Source: Nonomuraea rubra (GTDB lineage Bacteria; Actinomycetota; Actinomycetes; Streptosporangiales; Streptosporangiaceae). From it: 64,000 nt of DNA. The stretch spans positions 4,199,001 through 4,263,000 of the forward strand of contig NZ_JACHMI010000001.1 of the NCBI RefSeq assembly GCF_014207985.1, read 5' to 3'. The notes beneath the pieces were generated by a model. The model searched no databases. It had not been told where the DNA came from and saw only the letters and a list, made by a program, of their open reading frames with translations. Made by a program: the position numbers and the translations under genes. Positions 21,415 to 29,350 of the stretch are shown in pieces (the first letter of the stretch is position 1; every line of letters starts with the position of its first letter).

Positions 21415-22354
21415 ACAGGTGCTCCATCGCTGTGGCGGGGTCGGCCGGGGGCGACTGGCGCGCGGCCTCGGCGGCGGCGTCCATCTCGGCGCGCGCCCGG
21501 CGCTCCACCGCGTCGATCTCCCGCTCCGGCACGCCGTCGGCCAGCAGCCCGGCGCGCAGCCTGGCGATCGGCTCCCTGCGCCTGATCCGCTCCAGCTCGC
21601 CCGGCTGCCGGTAGGTCTCGGCGTCGCCGATGTAGTGGCCGACCAGCCGCTCGGTCATGCACTCCAGCAGCGTCGGGCCGCCGCCCTCGCGGGCCACCTC
21701 CAGCGCGTCGCGCACGTGGAAGCGCACCGCCTCGGCGTCGTTGCCGTCGATCCGGTGTCCCGGCATGCCGTACGCGGCGGCGCGGTCGGCCAGGCGCGGG
21801 CTGCGCACCATGTCGGCGATCGGCGTCAGCTCGGAGTACCGGTTGTTCTCGCACACGAACACGACCGGCAGGCTGAACGCGGCGGCGAAGTTCATCGCCT
21901 CGTGCACCGCGCCCTGGTTCATCGCGCCGTCGCCGAACACGCTCACCGCGACCCGGCCAGAGCCGTCGTACCGGCCCGCCAGCGCCGCGCCGCACGCGAT
22001 GGGCGCGCCCGCGCCGACGATGGAGTTCTCGCCGTGGAATCCGTACTCGGCGGCGGTGAAGTACGCCGACCCGCCGCGCCCGCCGTTGACCCCGCTCGCC
22101 CGGCCCATCAGCTCGGCGAACAGCGGCTCGGCCGGAACGCCCCTGGCCAGCGCCCACCCGTGCCCCCGGTAGGTCGCGAACAGCGCGTCCTGCGGCTCCA
22201 GCACCTCGCACGCCCCTACCGGGATCGCCTCCTGCCCGACGCACAGGTGGACGGAGCCGACGATCGGCCCCTCGGCCCGCAGGTCGCGCACCTTCTCCTC
22301 GAACGCGCGGATCCGCCACATGGCCAGCAGGTCCGCCAGCCTTCTCTCACTCAT
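21407..22354 (-). CDS. TPP-dependent dehydrogenase E1 component, alpha subunit
   Basis: A 315-residue E1 alpha subunit. The thiamine diphosphate motif starts GDGAMNQGAVHEAMNFA and ends CENN, and TYRGHGWALARG is the active-site histidine region. The real start is ATG 22354, which overlaps the lyase stop as ATGA. Together with the beta subunit it should decarboxylate a 2-oxo acid or cleave an alpha-hydroxyketone arising in the pathway. Confidence 0.9.
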   Translation of the reverse strand: MSERRLADLLAMWRIRAFEEKVRDLRAEGPIVGSVHLCVGQEAIPVGACEVLEPQDALFATYRGHGWALARGVPAEPLFAELMGRASGVNGGRGGSAYFTAAEYGFHGENSIVGAGAPIACGAALAGRYDGSGRVAVSVFGDGAMNQGAVHEAMNFAAAFSLPVVFVCENNRYSELTPIADMVRSPRLADRAAAYGMPGHRIDGNDAEAVRFHVRDALEVAREGGGPTLLECMTERLVGHYIGDAETYRQPGELERIRRREPIARLRAGLLADGVPEREIDAVERRARAEMDAAAEAARQSPPADPATAMEHLYA

Positions 22355-23733
22355 GCCGACTCCTCCAGTACCGCTTCCTCTCGCCCCGCTCCGGGCCCGG
22401 CCCGCCAGGCCGCCAGCGCCGCGGCGCAGACGGCCTCGGCGTCGCCGACGTAGGACTCGGGCGGGATGGGCAGCGCGCCCAGGCTCTCCAGGTCGCCCGG
22501 CCCCGCCACCTCCAGCAGCGCGTCGGCCAGCGCCCGGCCGTGCTCGCGCGCCTCGTGCGCCGCCTTGTAGACCAGGTCGTGGGCCCGCTCCCGGCCCAGC
22601 GCCGGGGCCAGCCGCATCATGTACGCCTCCGCCATGATCAGGCCGCCCTCCGCGTCCAGGTTGGCGCGCATGGCCTCCGGGTAGACCCGCAGGCCGGCCG
22701 CGACGTCGGCGGCCGTGGCCAGCGCGCCCGCGGCCAGCTCGGCCAGCAGCGGCACGGCGTACCACTCCACCTGCCACTCGCCGGCCGCCCGCTCGTGCCC
22801 GGCCTCCATCGCGCGGAACAGGGCGGAGCTGAGCGCGCCCGCCGTGCCCGACATGCCGATCACGGCCTCGCAGCCGATCGGGTTGGCCTTCTGCGGCATC
22901 GTCGAGGAGGCGCCGCGGTGGTGGCCGCCCGCCTCGCGCACCTCGCCCACCTCGGTCCTGGACAGGTCCACGACCTCGCGGGCGAAGCGGGCCGCGGTCG
23001 CCGCCAGCGACGCGCACGTCACGCCGAACTCCGCCACGCCGTCCCTGGCCACGTGCCACGGCACCTCGGTCGTGCGCAGGCCCAGCTCCCGCGCCAGCGC
23101 CGCCCGTACGGCCGAGGAACGCTCGCCCATGGCGGCCGAGGTGCCGCCCGCGCCGAACAGCGACACCACCCGCACCTGCCGCGCCGTGGCGCCGACCCGC
23201 TCGCGCTGCCGCGTCACCTCCGCCAGCAGCACCGCCAGCTTCGCGCCGAACGTCGTCGGCACCGCCTGCTGCGCGTGCGTACGGGCGGCCACGACCGTGC
23301 CCGCGTGCCCGGCCACCAGCCCCGCCACCGCGTCGCCGAAGGCGCCGAGCAGCTCGGACAGCCGGTCGAGCGCCTCGCCGAGCTGCAGGGCCAGGCCGGT
23401 GTCCATGATGTCCTGCGTGGTCGCGCCGTAGTGCACGCGGCCGTTCGGGCCCTCAGGGAGGGCCGCCGAGATCATCCGTACCAGGGGGAGGATCGGGTAG
23501 CCCACGTTCGCCGCCTCCGCCCACAGGCGCGGCAGGTCGATGTTGGCGGGCACGCACGCCGCGGCGATGGCCTCGGCGTCGCCCGGCTCGATCACGCCCG
23601 CCTCCGCCTGCGCCCAGGCCAGCGCCTCCTCGGTACGCAGCCACGCCAGCACCGTGCGCTCGGCGGAGAAGATCTCGGCCATCACGCCGTCGCCGAACAG
23701 CTCGGGCAGCAGCTTGAACGTCTGCCTGTTCAA
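22351..23733 (-). CDS. Fumarate-lyase superfamily protein (adenylosuccinate lyase / carboxymuconate cycloisomerase-like)
   Basis: A 460-residue lyase. The superfamily signature SSTMPQKANPIGCE is intact, with HYGATTQDIMDTG and ARTHAQQAVPTTFG as the other two conserved regions. It is closest in pattern to PcaB/class-II lyases rather than ArgH. The TTG start at 23733 is chosen because the family begins a few residues before LLPELFGD. It lies two bases from the SDR stop. Its role in a sugar-like regulon is unexplained; elimination of a carboxylated intermediate is one idea. Confidence 0.82.
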   Translation of the reverse strand: MNRQTFKLLPELFGDGVMAEIFSAERTVLAWLRTEEALAWAQAEAGVIEPGDAEAIAAACVPANIDLPRLWAEAANVGYPILPLVRMISAALPEGPNGRVHYGATTQDIMDTGLALQLGEALDRLSELLGAFGDAVAGLVAGHAGTVVAARTHAQQAVPTTFGAKLAVLLAEVTRQRERVGATARQVRVVSLFGAGGTSAAMGERSSAVRAALARELGLRTTEVPWHVARDGVAEFGVTCASLAATAARFAREVVDLSRTEVGEVREAGGHHRGASSTMPQKANPIGCEAVIGMSGTAGALSSALFRAMEAGHERAAGEWQVEWYAVPLLAELAAGALATAADVAAGLRVYPEAMRANLDAEGGLIMAEAYMMRLAPALGRERAHDLVYKAAHEAREHGRALADALLEVAGPGDLESLGALPIPPESYVGDAEAVCAAALAAWRAGPGAGREEAVLEESA

Positions 23734-23735
23734 GG

Positions 23736-24494
23736 TCAGTTCATCTCCAGTCCGCCGTCGACGTTCAGCGCCTGGCCCGTCACGAACGACGCCAGGTCGC
23801 TGGCCAGGAACAACACCGCCGAGGCGACCTCCTCGGGCCGCCCGGGGCGCTTGAGCGGCGAGCGCTCGCTGACCTCCTTGAGGTAGCCGGCGCCCGCGTC
23901 GGGGCCGAAGCGGCGGTCGCGGTCGCTGATGATGTCGTCCCACATGGCGGTGAGGAAGACGCCGGGGCAGACCGCGTTCACCCGTACGGGCGCCAGCGCC
24001 TCGGCCGCCGACTTCGTCAGCGACAGCAGCGCCGTCTTGGCGGCCGAGTAGTGGGCGGCGTTGGGCCGGCCGGAGCGGGCGGCCACCGAGGCCAGCGTCA
24101 CGATCGAGCCGCCGCCCTGCCCGGCCATGCGCCGCCCGGCGGCCTGGGTGAGCCAGAACGTGGCGTTGAGGTTGACGTCCACGATCCGCAGCCACTCCTC
24201 GGGCTCGATGTCGAGCAGGGGAGTGGTGCGCATGATCCCGGCGCAGTTCACCAGCACGTCGATCCGGTCCAGCCCGTCCACCAGGGCCCGCGCCTGGGCC
24301 CGGTCGGTGAGGTCGGCCGCCCGCTTCGCCACGCCCAGCCCGGCCGCCGCCTCGTCGAGCCGCGGGCCCTCCAGGTCGGAGAGCACGACATCCGCTCCGG
24401 CGTCGGCCAGCGCGCGGGCGCAGGCGAGGCCGAGACCTCCCGCGCCGCCCGTGACGAGCGCGGTCCGGCCCGTCAGGTCGATCGTGACCGCCAT
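23736..24494 (-). CDS. Short-chain dehydrogenase/reductase
   Basis: A 252-residue classical SDR. The cofactor motif TGGAGGLG is at about 16-23, the NAG-type motif is NCAGI, catalytic Ser is in TLASVAARSG and the YSAAK pair follows. The acidic residue at the end of beta-2 (LSDLEG) suggests NAD preference. It is the first gene of the operon SDR - lyase - E1 alpha - E1 beta, preceded by operators C and D. Confidence 0.9.
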   Translation of the reverse strand: MAVTIDLTGRTALVTGGAGGLGLACARALADAGADVVLSDLEGPRLDEAAAGLGVAKRAADLTDRAQARALVDGLDRIDVLVNCAGIMRTTPLLDIEPEEWLRIVDVNLNATFWLTQAAGRRMAGQGGGSIVTLASVAARSGRPNAAHYSAAKTALLSLTKSAAEALAPVRVNAVCPGVFLTAMWDDIISDRDRRFGPDAGAGYLKEVSERSPLKRPGRPEEVASAVLFLASDLASFVTGQALNVDGGLEMN

Positions 24495-24518
24495 CCTCGA
24501 TGGCCTCCCTCATGCTCT

Positions 24519-24534
24519 GGTCAAACGATTGACC
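24519..24534. promoter_or_regulatory. Regulon operator copy C
   Basis: GGTCAAACGATTGACC is the longest near-palindrome of the family and lies just downstream of the predicted -10 box of the SDR operon. It would overlap the transcription start. Copy D is centred 54 bp upstream. Confidence 0.78.
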
Positions 24535-24536
24535 TG

Positions 24537-24566
24537 ACCATAGCAAGCGCCTCACAAACCGAACAA
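24537..24566 (-). promoter_or_regulatory. Candidate promoter of the SDR operon
   Basis: On the minus strand there is TTGTTC at 24566-24561, an 18-nt spacer and TATGGT at 24542-24537. The -35 is weak. Operator C begins 3 nt downstream and operator D lies upstream, so the arrangement fits a repressible promoter. Confidence 0.5.
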
Positions 24567-24573
24567 GAGGGAG

Positions 24574-24587
24574 GTCAATCGTTTTTA
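24574..24587. promoter_or_regulatory. Regulon operator copy D (imperfect)
   Basis: GTCAATCGTTTTTA keeps the left arm and centre of the motif but has a degraded right arm. It overlaps the stop of the aldehyde oxidoreductase gene. The 54-bp centre-to-centre distance to copy C is about five helical turns, compatible with cooperative binding or looping. Confidence 0.5.
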
Positions 24588-26375
24588 TTCGGAAATTTCC
24601 CCACCTTTAACGGGGGTCCAGCCCAGCTCGGCGTGGAAGGCCGCGCGGGCGCGCTCGAACGCCGCCCGGCCGAGGACGGCGCCCTTGTGCGGCCCCTCGG
24701 TGATCGGCTCGTCGTGCAACCGCGCCGGCAGCGCCTCGTCGAGCCGCCCGCCGGTCTCGCGCAGCGCGTACGCGCGCAGCCCGTCCAGGCGCTCCTGCCC
24801 CGCCGCCAGCAGGTCCTCCAGGGTGAACTCCGTGCCCAGGACGGCCGTGACCAGGGCGGTCAGGTGGTCGATGGTCAGCGGGCGGGTCGGGGTCGAGGCG
24901 AAGACGCACAGGTTCAGCGCGTCCAGGCCGCTCCACAGCCGCAGCAGCCGCGCGCTGCGCCGCCCCCGCTCCTCGTCCAGCTCGTGCGCGGGAGCGGGGA
25001 GCGCGCCGACGCGGGCGGCCTCGGGGAAGCTGTAGGCCAGCCCGGCGACCGGGTCGAAGTCGAGGTCGTGCTCCAGGGCGTCGTACCGCGGGCCGCCGGG
25101 GGCCAGCGCGTAGCCGAGGCCGAGGCCGGGCTGCGGGCGCGGGTCGAAGCAGGGCACCTCAGCGCCCTTCACCGTCATCGCGTACGCCCGCGCGCCCCGC
25201 CCGATCCGCCGCGCCGCCCTGGCCGAGCCCTCCGCCAGCAGGTCGCCCAGCGCGCCCGACCGGGTGGCCACGTCCTCGATCAGGCCGGGCAGCGCCGCCG
25301 CGTCGCCGAACGCCGGCCCGCCCGGCAGCAGGCCGCGTCCGGCGCACTCCATGGCGAACGCGATCGTGCCGCCCAGCGAGACCACGTCGAGGCCGAGGTC
25401 GTTGCAGCGGGCGTTGGCGGCCAGGATCGTCTCGAGGTCGTCGATGCCGAGATTCCACCCCAGCGACAGGAACGCCTCCTGCCCGAGCCCGCCGGACCGC
25501 CCCCCGTACACCTTGAGGCAGTCGTTCGGGCAGCCGGGGCAGGAGCCCGCCGTCGAGACCGCGCGGCCGTCGTAGTCGCCCGCCGAGGGCACCCGCAGGC
25601 CGGGCGGGCCCGGTACGGAGAAGTTGCGGGCCGAGGCGTACCCCGGGTCGAGCGGGGCGCCGGCCCAGCCCGCGAACCCCGGCAGGCCCGCCTGGAGCGC
25701 GGCCAGCGGGTTCGTGGCCAGCGAGTCGCGGTAGTAGGCGGTCAGGGCGGCGATCGCCGCCGGGTCGGCGGCCTCGGCGGGCGCGTCGCCGGCGCAGACG
25801 ACGGCCTTGAGGTTCTTGGCGCCGAAGACCGCGCCGAGCCCGTACCTGGCGGCGGGGAAGGCGAGGTCGGTCACCACGCTCGCGTAGCGCACCAGGTTCT
25901 CCCCGGCGGGCCCGATCGCCGCGACCCGCGCGCCCGCGCCGTGCCGGTCGCGCAGCGCGTCGGTGGTGGCGGCCGTGCCCAGCCCGCGCAGCTCGCCCGC
26001 GTCGTGCAGGCTCACCTCCCCGCCGGCCACCAGCAGGTACGACAGCCGCGGCGCCCGCCCCGTCACGGCCAGCGCCCTGGCCCCGGCCCCGCGCATCCCC
26101 GCGGCGAACGGCCCCAGCGCGTGCGCCTCCCCGGCCACCCCCGTCAGCGGCGACTTGGCCAGGAACACCGCCTTGGCCAGCCCGGGGGCCGCCGTCCCGC
26201 CCAGCATCCCGGCCGCCACGTACAGCAGCGCGTCCGGATCGTACGGATCCAGCCCCGCCGCCGTCCGCTCCAGCATCAACCGCAGCCCCAGGATGGACCC
26301 GCCGTAGTGCCCTCGCTCGGAAGCGCGATCTTCCTTCTCCACGTTTGCGCTGGTCAGATCCACGATGAACGGCAT
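24585..26375 (-). CDS. Aldehyde:ferredoxin oxidoreductase-like tungsto/molybdoenzyme
   Basis: A 596-residue AOR-family protein. Visible features are the N-terminal GHYGGSILGLRL, FLAKSPLTG, and the iron-sulfur ligands Cys279, Cys282 and Cys286 (CPGCPNDC) with a fourth cysteine in LDALNLCVFAST. Family members use a bis-pyranopterin W or Mo cofactor to oxidise aldehydes with ferredoxin. ATG 26375 with AGGAGG 8 nt upstream is preferred to an upstream start. AOR is mainly known from anaerobes and archaea, so it is notable in this background. No dedicated ferredoxin is adjacent. Confidence 0.85.
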   Translation of the reverse strand: MPFIVDLTSANVEKEDRASERGHYGGSILGLRLMLERTAAGLDPYDPDALLYVAAGMLGGTAAPGLAKAVFLAKSPLTGVAGEAHALGPFAAGMRGAGARALAVTGRAPRLSYLLVAGGEVSLHDAGELRGLGTAATTDALRDRHGAGARVAAIGPAGENLVRYASVVTDLAFPAARYGLGAVFGAKNLKAVVCAGDAPAEAADPAAIAALTAYYRDSLATNPLAALQAGLPGFAGWAGAPLDPGYASARNFSVPGPPGLRVPSAGDYDGRAVSTAGSCPGCPNDCLKVYGGRSGGLGQEAFLSLGWNLGIDDLETILAANARCNDLGLDVVSLGGTIAFAMECAGRGLLPGGPAFGDAAALPGLIEDVATRSGALGDLLAEGSARAARRIGRGARAYAMTVKGAEVPCFDPRPQPGLGLGYALAPGGPRYDALEHDLDFDPVAGLAYSFPEAARVGALPAPAHELDEERGRRSARLLRLWSGLDALNLCVFASTPTRPLTIDHLTALVTAVLGTEFTLEDLLAAGQERLDGLRAYALRETGGRLDEALPARLHDEPITEGPHKGAVLGRAAFERARAAFHAELGWTPVKGGEISE

Positions 26376-26779
26376 GACAGAGCCTCCTAGAGCCGGAAAG
26401 GGGACCAAGAGCGGCACCACATCACACATCACCCGGCACACGCAACCTGCTCATGTGCGTCCTTGGTCATGCGTCAGCGAGGAGGATGCGGCCGGGGCGA
26501 CGCCCCGCGCGGCCGTTCCGGCTCGGGAAATGGCGGTGCGCTACCTGAACCCCGCATGGCGGATCCGGCCCGGGTGGCATTCCCTGGGCCCGCACGTCTC
26601 GGCGCGACGGCGGGTGTGGACCGGGCCGGACCCTCGCAACGCGAGGAGCTCGTAAAACGCCGGACATCCTCGGAAATTTCGCCCGAGCACCGCATATGTC
26701 CGTGATATTTCCGGACGATAGATCTGACTTTTAATTCTTGTCAACATAAGTCGGTCGATTTTCGAAGTAAGGTAGATCC
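26376..26779. other. Intergenic region between the divergent AOR and ROK genes
   Basis: About 400 bp with no convincing gene. The part near the ROK start (26690-26779) is noticeably A/T-richer than the surroundings and holds a short GTCCG/CGGAC inverted repeat (26698-26716), possibly a ROK operator. No clear -35/-10 pair was assigned. Confidence 0.5.
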
Positions 26780-27952
26780 ATGCCAACCTATGGCCAGCAC
26801 GCGGCGGGGGCGGGGGCACTGTTGGCGATCCTCCGGGACGGGCGGGCCAGGACGCGGGGCGAGCTGGCCCGGCTCACCGGCCTGTCCAGATCCACCGTCT
26901 CGCAGCGGCTGGACGGGCTGATCGGCTCCCGCTGGGTCGTCGAGGGCGAAGGCTCGATCTCCTCCGGTGGCCGGCCGGCGGCGGTGTTCGCCTTCAACGG
27001 CGGCGCGCACGTCGTGCTCGCCGCCGACGTCGGCGCCACCCGGGCCCGCCTGGCCGTCCTCGACCTCGGCATGAACGTGCTGGCCGAGCGGGTCGCGGGC
27101 CTGCCCGTCGAGCTCGGCCCCGAGCCGGTGCTGGGCGGCGTCGCCGACACGTTCCGCGAGCTGCTGGCCGCGGCCGGGCGCGGCCCCGACCAGGTGTGCG
27201 GCGTCGGGGTGGGCCTGCCCGGCCCGGTCGAGCACCGCACGGGACGGCCGGTGAACCCGCCGATCATGCCCGGCTGGAACGGGTTCGCTGTGCCCGAGTG
27301 GCTGGGGGAGCGGCTTGGCGCGCCCGTCCTGGTCGACAACGACGTCAACGTCATGGCGCTGGGCGAGCACTGGGCCGCCCGCCCCGCCGTGGACCACCTG
27401 ATCTACATCAAGATCGGCACAGGCATCGGCTGCGGCATCATCTCCGGCGGCAGGCTGCACCGGGGCGCGCGGGGCGCCGCCGGGGACGTCGGCCACATCC
27501 GGGTGCCCGCGTCGGACGCGCCGTGCCGGTGCGGCAACACCGGCTGCCTGGAGGCGATCGCGGGCGGCGCCTCCATGGCCGCCGCGCTGCGCGGCGCCGG
27601 GGTCGAGGCACGCGGCAGCAGGGACGTGGTCGCGCTCATGCGCGCCGGCGACCCGCGCGCCACCCGCCTCGTCAGGCAGGCGGGGCGCGAGGTGGGCACG
27701 GTCATGGCCGCCATCGTGAACTTCTTCAACCCGTCCGTCATCCTGATCGGCGGCGACGTCGCCGCGGCCGGCGAGCAGGTGCTGGCGGGCGTCCGGGAGA
27801 CGATCTACAGCCGGTCGTTGCCGCTGGCCACGCAGCACCTCGGCATCAGGGCGGGCGAGCTGGGCGACCGGGCGGGGGTCGTCGGCGCCGCCGTCATGGT
27901 CGTCGAGCACGTGCTCGCGCCCGGCAGCATCGACCGCCCGGCCGCGAGATGA
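26780..27952 (+). CDS. ROK-family transcriptional regulator (NagC/XylR type)
   Basis: A 390-residue ROK repressor. The N-terminal winged HTH (residues about 12-60, TRGELARLTGLSRSTVSQRL) is fused to a sugar-kinase-like ROK domain. The ROK zinc motif CRCGNTGCLEAI is present, as is the kinase-like IKIGTGIGCGIISGG. Such proteins sense sugars. It is transcribed toward the secreted TIM-barrel and GSDH genes, which are possible targets along with the divergent AOR gene. Confidence 0.9.
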   Translation: MPTYGQHAAGAGALLAILRDGRARTRGELARLTGLSRSTVSQRLDGLIGSRWVVEGEGSISSGGRPAAVFAFNGGAHVVLAADVGATRARLAVLDLGMNVLAERVAGLPVELGPEPVLGGVADTFRELLAAAGRGPDQVCGVGVGLPGPVEHRTGRPVNPPIMPGWNGFAVPEWLGERLGAPVLVDNDVNVMALGEHWAARPAVDHLIYIKIGTGIGCGIISGGRLHRGARGAAGDVGHIRVPASDAPCRCGNTGCLEAIAGGASMAAALRGAGVEARGSRDVVALMRAGDPRATRLVRQAGREVGTVMAAIVNFFNPSVILIGGDVAAAGEQVLAGVRETIYSRSLPLATQHLGIRAGELGDRAGVVGAAVMVVEHVLAPGSIDRPAAR

Positions 27953-28092
27953 GCGCCATTGACCCTTTCACGACGGCGGCGTAACAATGGTGATCGTCCG
28001 GGAACCGGGGCGGTGGCATGCCCGCGGGAAACGGGCACGGATCCGCTGCGACGTGGTCGGCGCACGCGTCCCTCAAGGAAGGGAACCCCCGC

Positions 28093-29244
28093 GTGAGCCC
28101 TCACCATGCCCTGCCTGACGACGCCTTACCCGACCACGTGAACGAGCAGCGGGAGCGCGCCGAGACGCTCCGCCACCGGCTGGGGCTGAGCCGCCGCCAC
28201 CTGTTCGCCGCCACCACCGGCCTGGCCGCCGCCGCCGCGATCCCCCTCGCCGGACCCGCCGAGGCCGCCACCCGCCGGGTGCTCGTCCCGCCGGGCAAGC
28301 GCGGCATCATCCTCTACACCGTCCGCGACGCGATCACCCGCGACCCGGCCGCCACCACCTCGCCGTCCGGCTTCCGCCGCGTCCTGGAGGCGCTGTCGGC
28401 CATCGGGTACCGGCAGGTCGAGTTCGCCGGCTACCGGCAGCACGCGAACGCCGAGGGCGGCGCGAACCTCGACAGCGTCGAAGGCGCCCGGCTGCTGCGC
28501 GGCTGGCTGGACGCCTACGGGCTGCGCGCCCAGGGCAACCACGGGTTCATCCCCGGCTCCTGGCCGCTGACGACCGCCGACCTCGACCGGTTCAAGCTGG
28601 CACTGGAGATCGCGAACATCCTCGGCCTGGAGCACATGGGCACCGGCTCCGACCCGACCGGCAGCGCGTACAAGGCGGACTGGGACGTGGCGGCCGACAA
28701 GTGGAACGCGCTCGGCGCGATCGCCCGCGACGCCGGCATCAAGCTCTACACGCACAACCACGACGCCGCCTACGCGTTCCTGCTCGACAGCGGCCCGCCC
28801 GACGAGCAGGGCCGGCCGACGCGCTCGTCGGGCATCCGCAAGCTCGAGTACTTCTTCGGGATCAGCGACCCCGGGCTCGTGCACTTCGAGATGGACATCT
28901 ACTGGGCGCACGTCGCGCAGTACAAGCACCGCACCTACACCGCGCCCGACGGCTCGACGCGGACCGACGTCTTCGACCCGCTGCGCACCGTCAGGGCCCA
29001 GGAGAAGCGCTTCCCGCTCTTCCACGCCAAGGACGGCGCGTCGAACCCGGCCGTCCCCAACGGCTACGACATGGTGCCGTTCGGCACCGGCGACATCGAC
29101 TACCGCCGCTTCTTCTCCCGCCTGCGCCACCCCGGCTACCACAACCCGATGTACGAGCAGGACAACGCCCCCGGCGCCGACCCCGCGCAGTCACTCCGGC
29201 TCGCCGAGGTCAGCTACCGCAACCTGGCCGCCCTGCGCGGCTGA
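28093..29244 (+). CDS. Secreted sugar phosphate isomerase/epimerase-like TIM-barrel protein
   Basis: A 383-residue xylose-isomerase-like TIM-barrel protein (AP_endonuc_2 superfamily). A Tat-type signal is visible: SRRHLFAATTGLAAAAAIPL then AGPAEA, within the first 60 residues. The barrel includes KLYTHNHDAAY and HFEMDIYW, candidate metal ligands. The GTG at 28093 follows AAGGAAGGG. Export implies it does not act on a cytoplasmic phosphorylated sugar, so the name only reflects fold. It may work with the downstream secreted dehydrogenase. Confidence 0.82.
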   Translation: MSPHHALPDDALPDHVNEQRERAETLRHRLGLSRRHLFAATTGLAAAAAIPLAGPAEAATRRVLVPPGKRGIILYTVRDAITRDPAATTSPSGFRRVLEALSAIGYRQVEFAGYRQHANAEGGANLDSVEGARLLRGWLDAYGLRAQGNHGFIPGSWPLTTADLDRFKLALEIANILGLEHMGTGSDPTGSAYKADWDVAADKWNALGAIARDAGIKLYTHNHDAAYAFLLDSGPPDEQGRPTRSSGIRKLEYFFGISDPGLVHFEMDIYWAHVAQYKHRTYTAPDGSTRTDVFDPLRTVRAQEKRFPLFHAKDGASNPAVPNGYDMVPFGTGDIDYRRFFSRLRHPGYHNPMYEQDNAPGADPAQSLRLAEVSYRNLAALRG

Positions 29245-29350
29245 AGCGCACCCCGGCACGGAACCGGACCGCCACGAAGCACCCCGCCGTTGGCCCGGCA
29301 GGCGTGGCGGCCCGGCCTCTGACACTCCTCGTCCTAGGAGCGGCATCACC

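Noticed and set aside
26442..26779. Small frames in the AOR-ROK gap
   Set aside because: They lack ribosome-binding sites and coding character, and they overlap each other on both strands.
28018..28092. Earlier start for the TIM-barrel gene at 28018
   Set aside because: GTG 28093 has AAGGAAGGG at good spacing and gives a normal Tat signal. The longer form would bury the signal.
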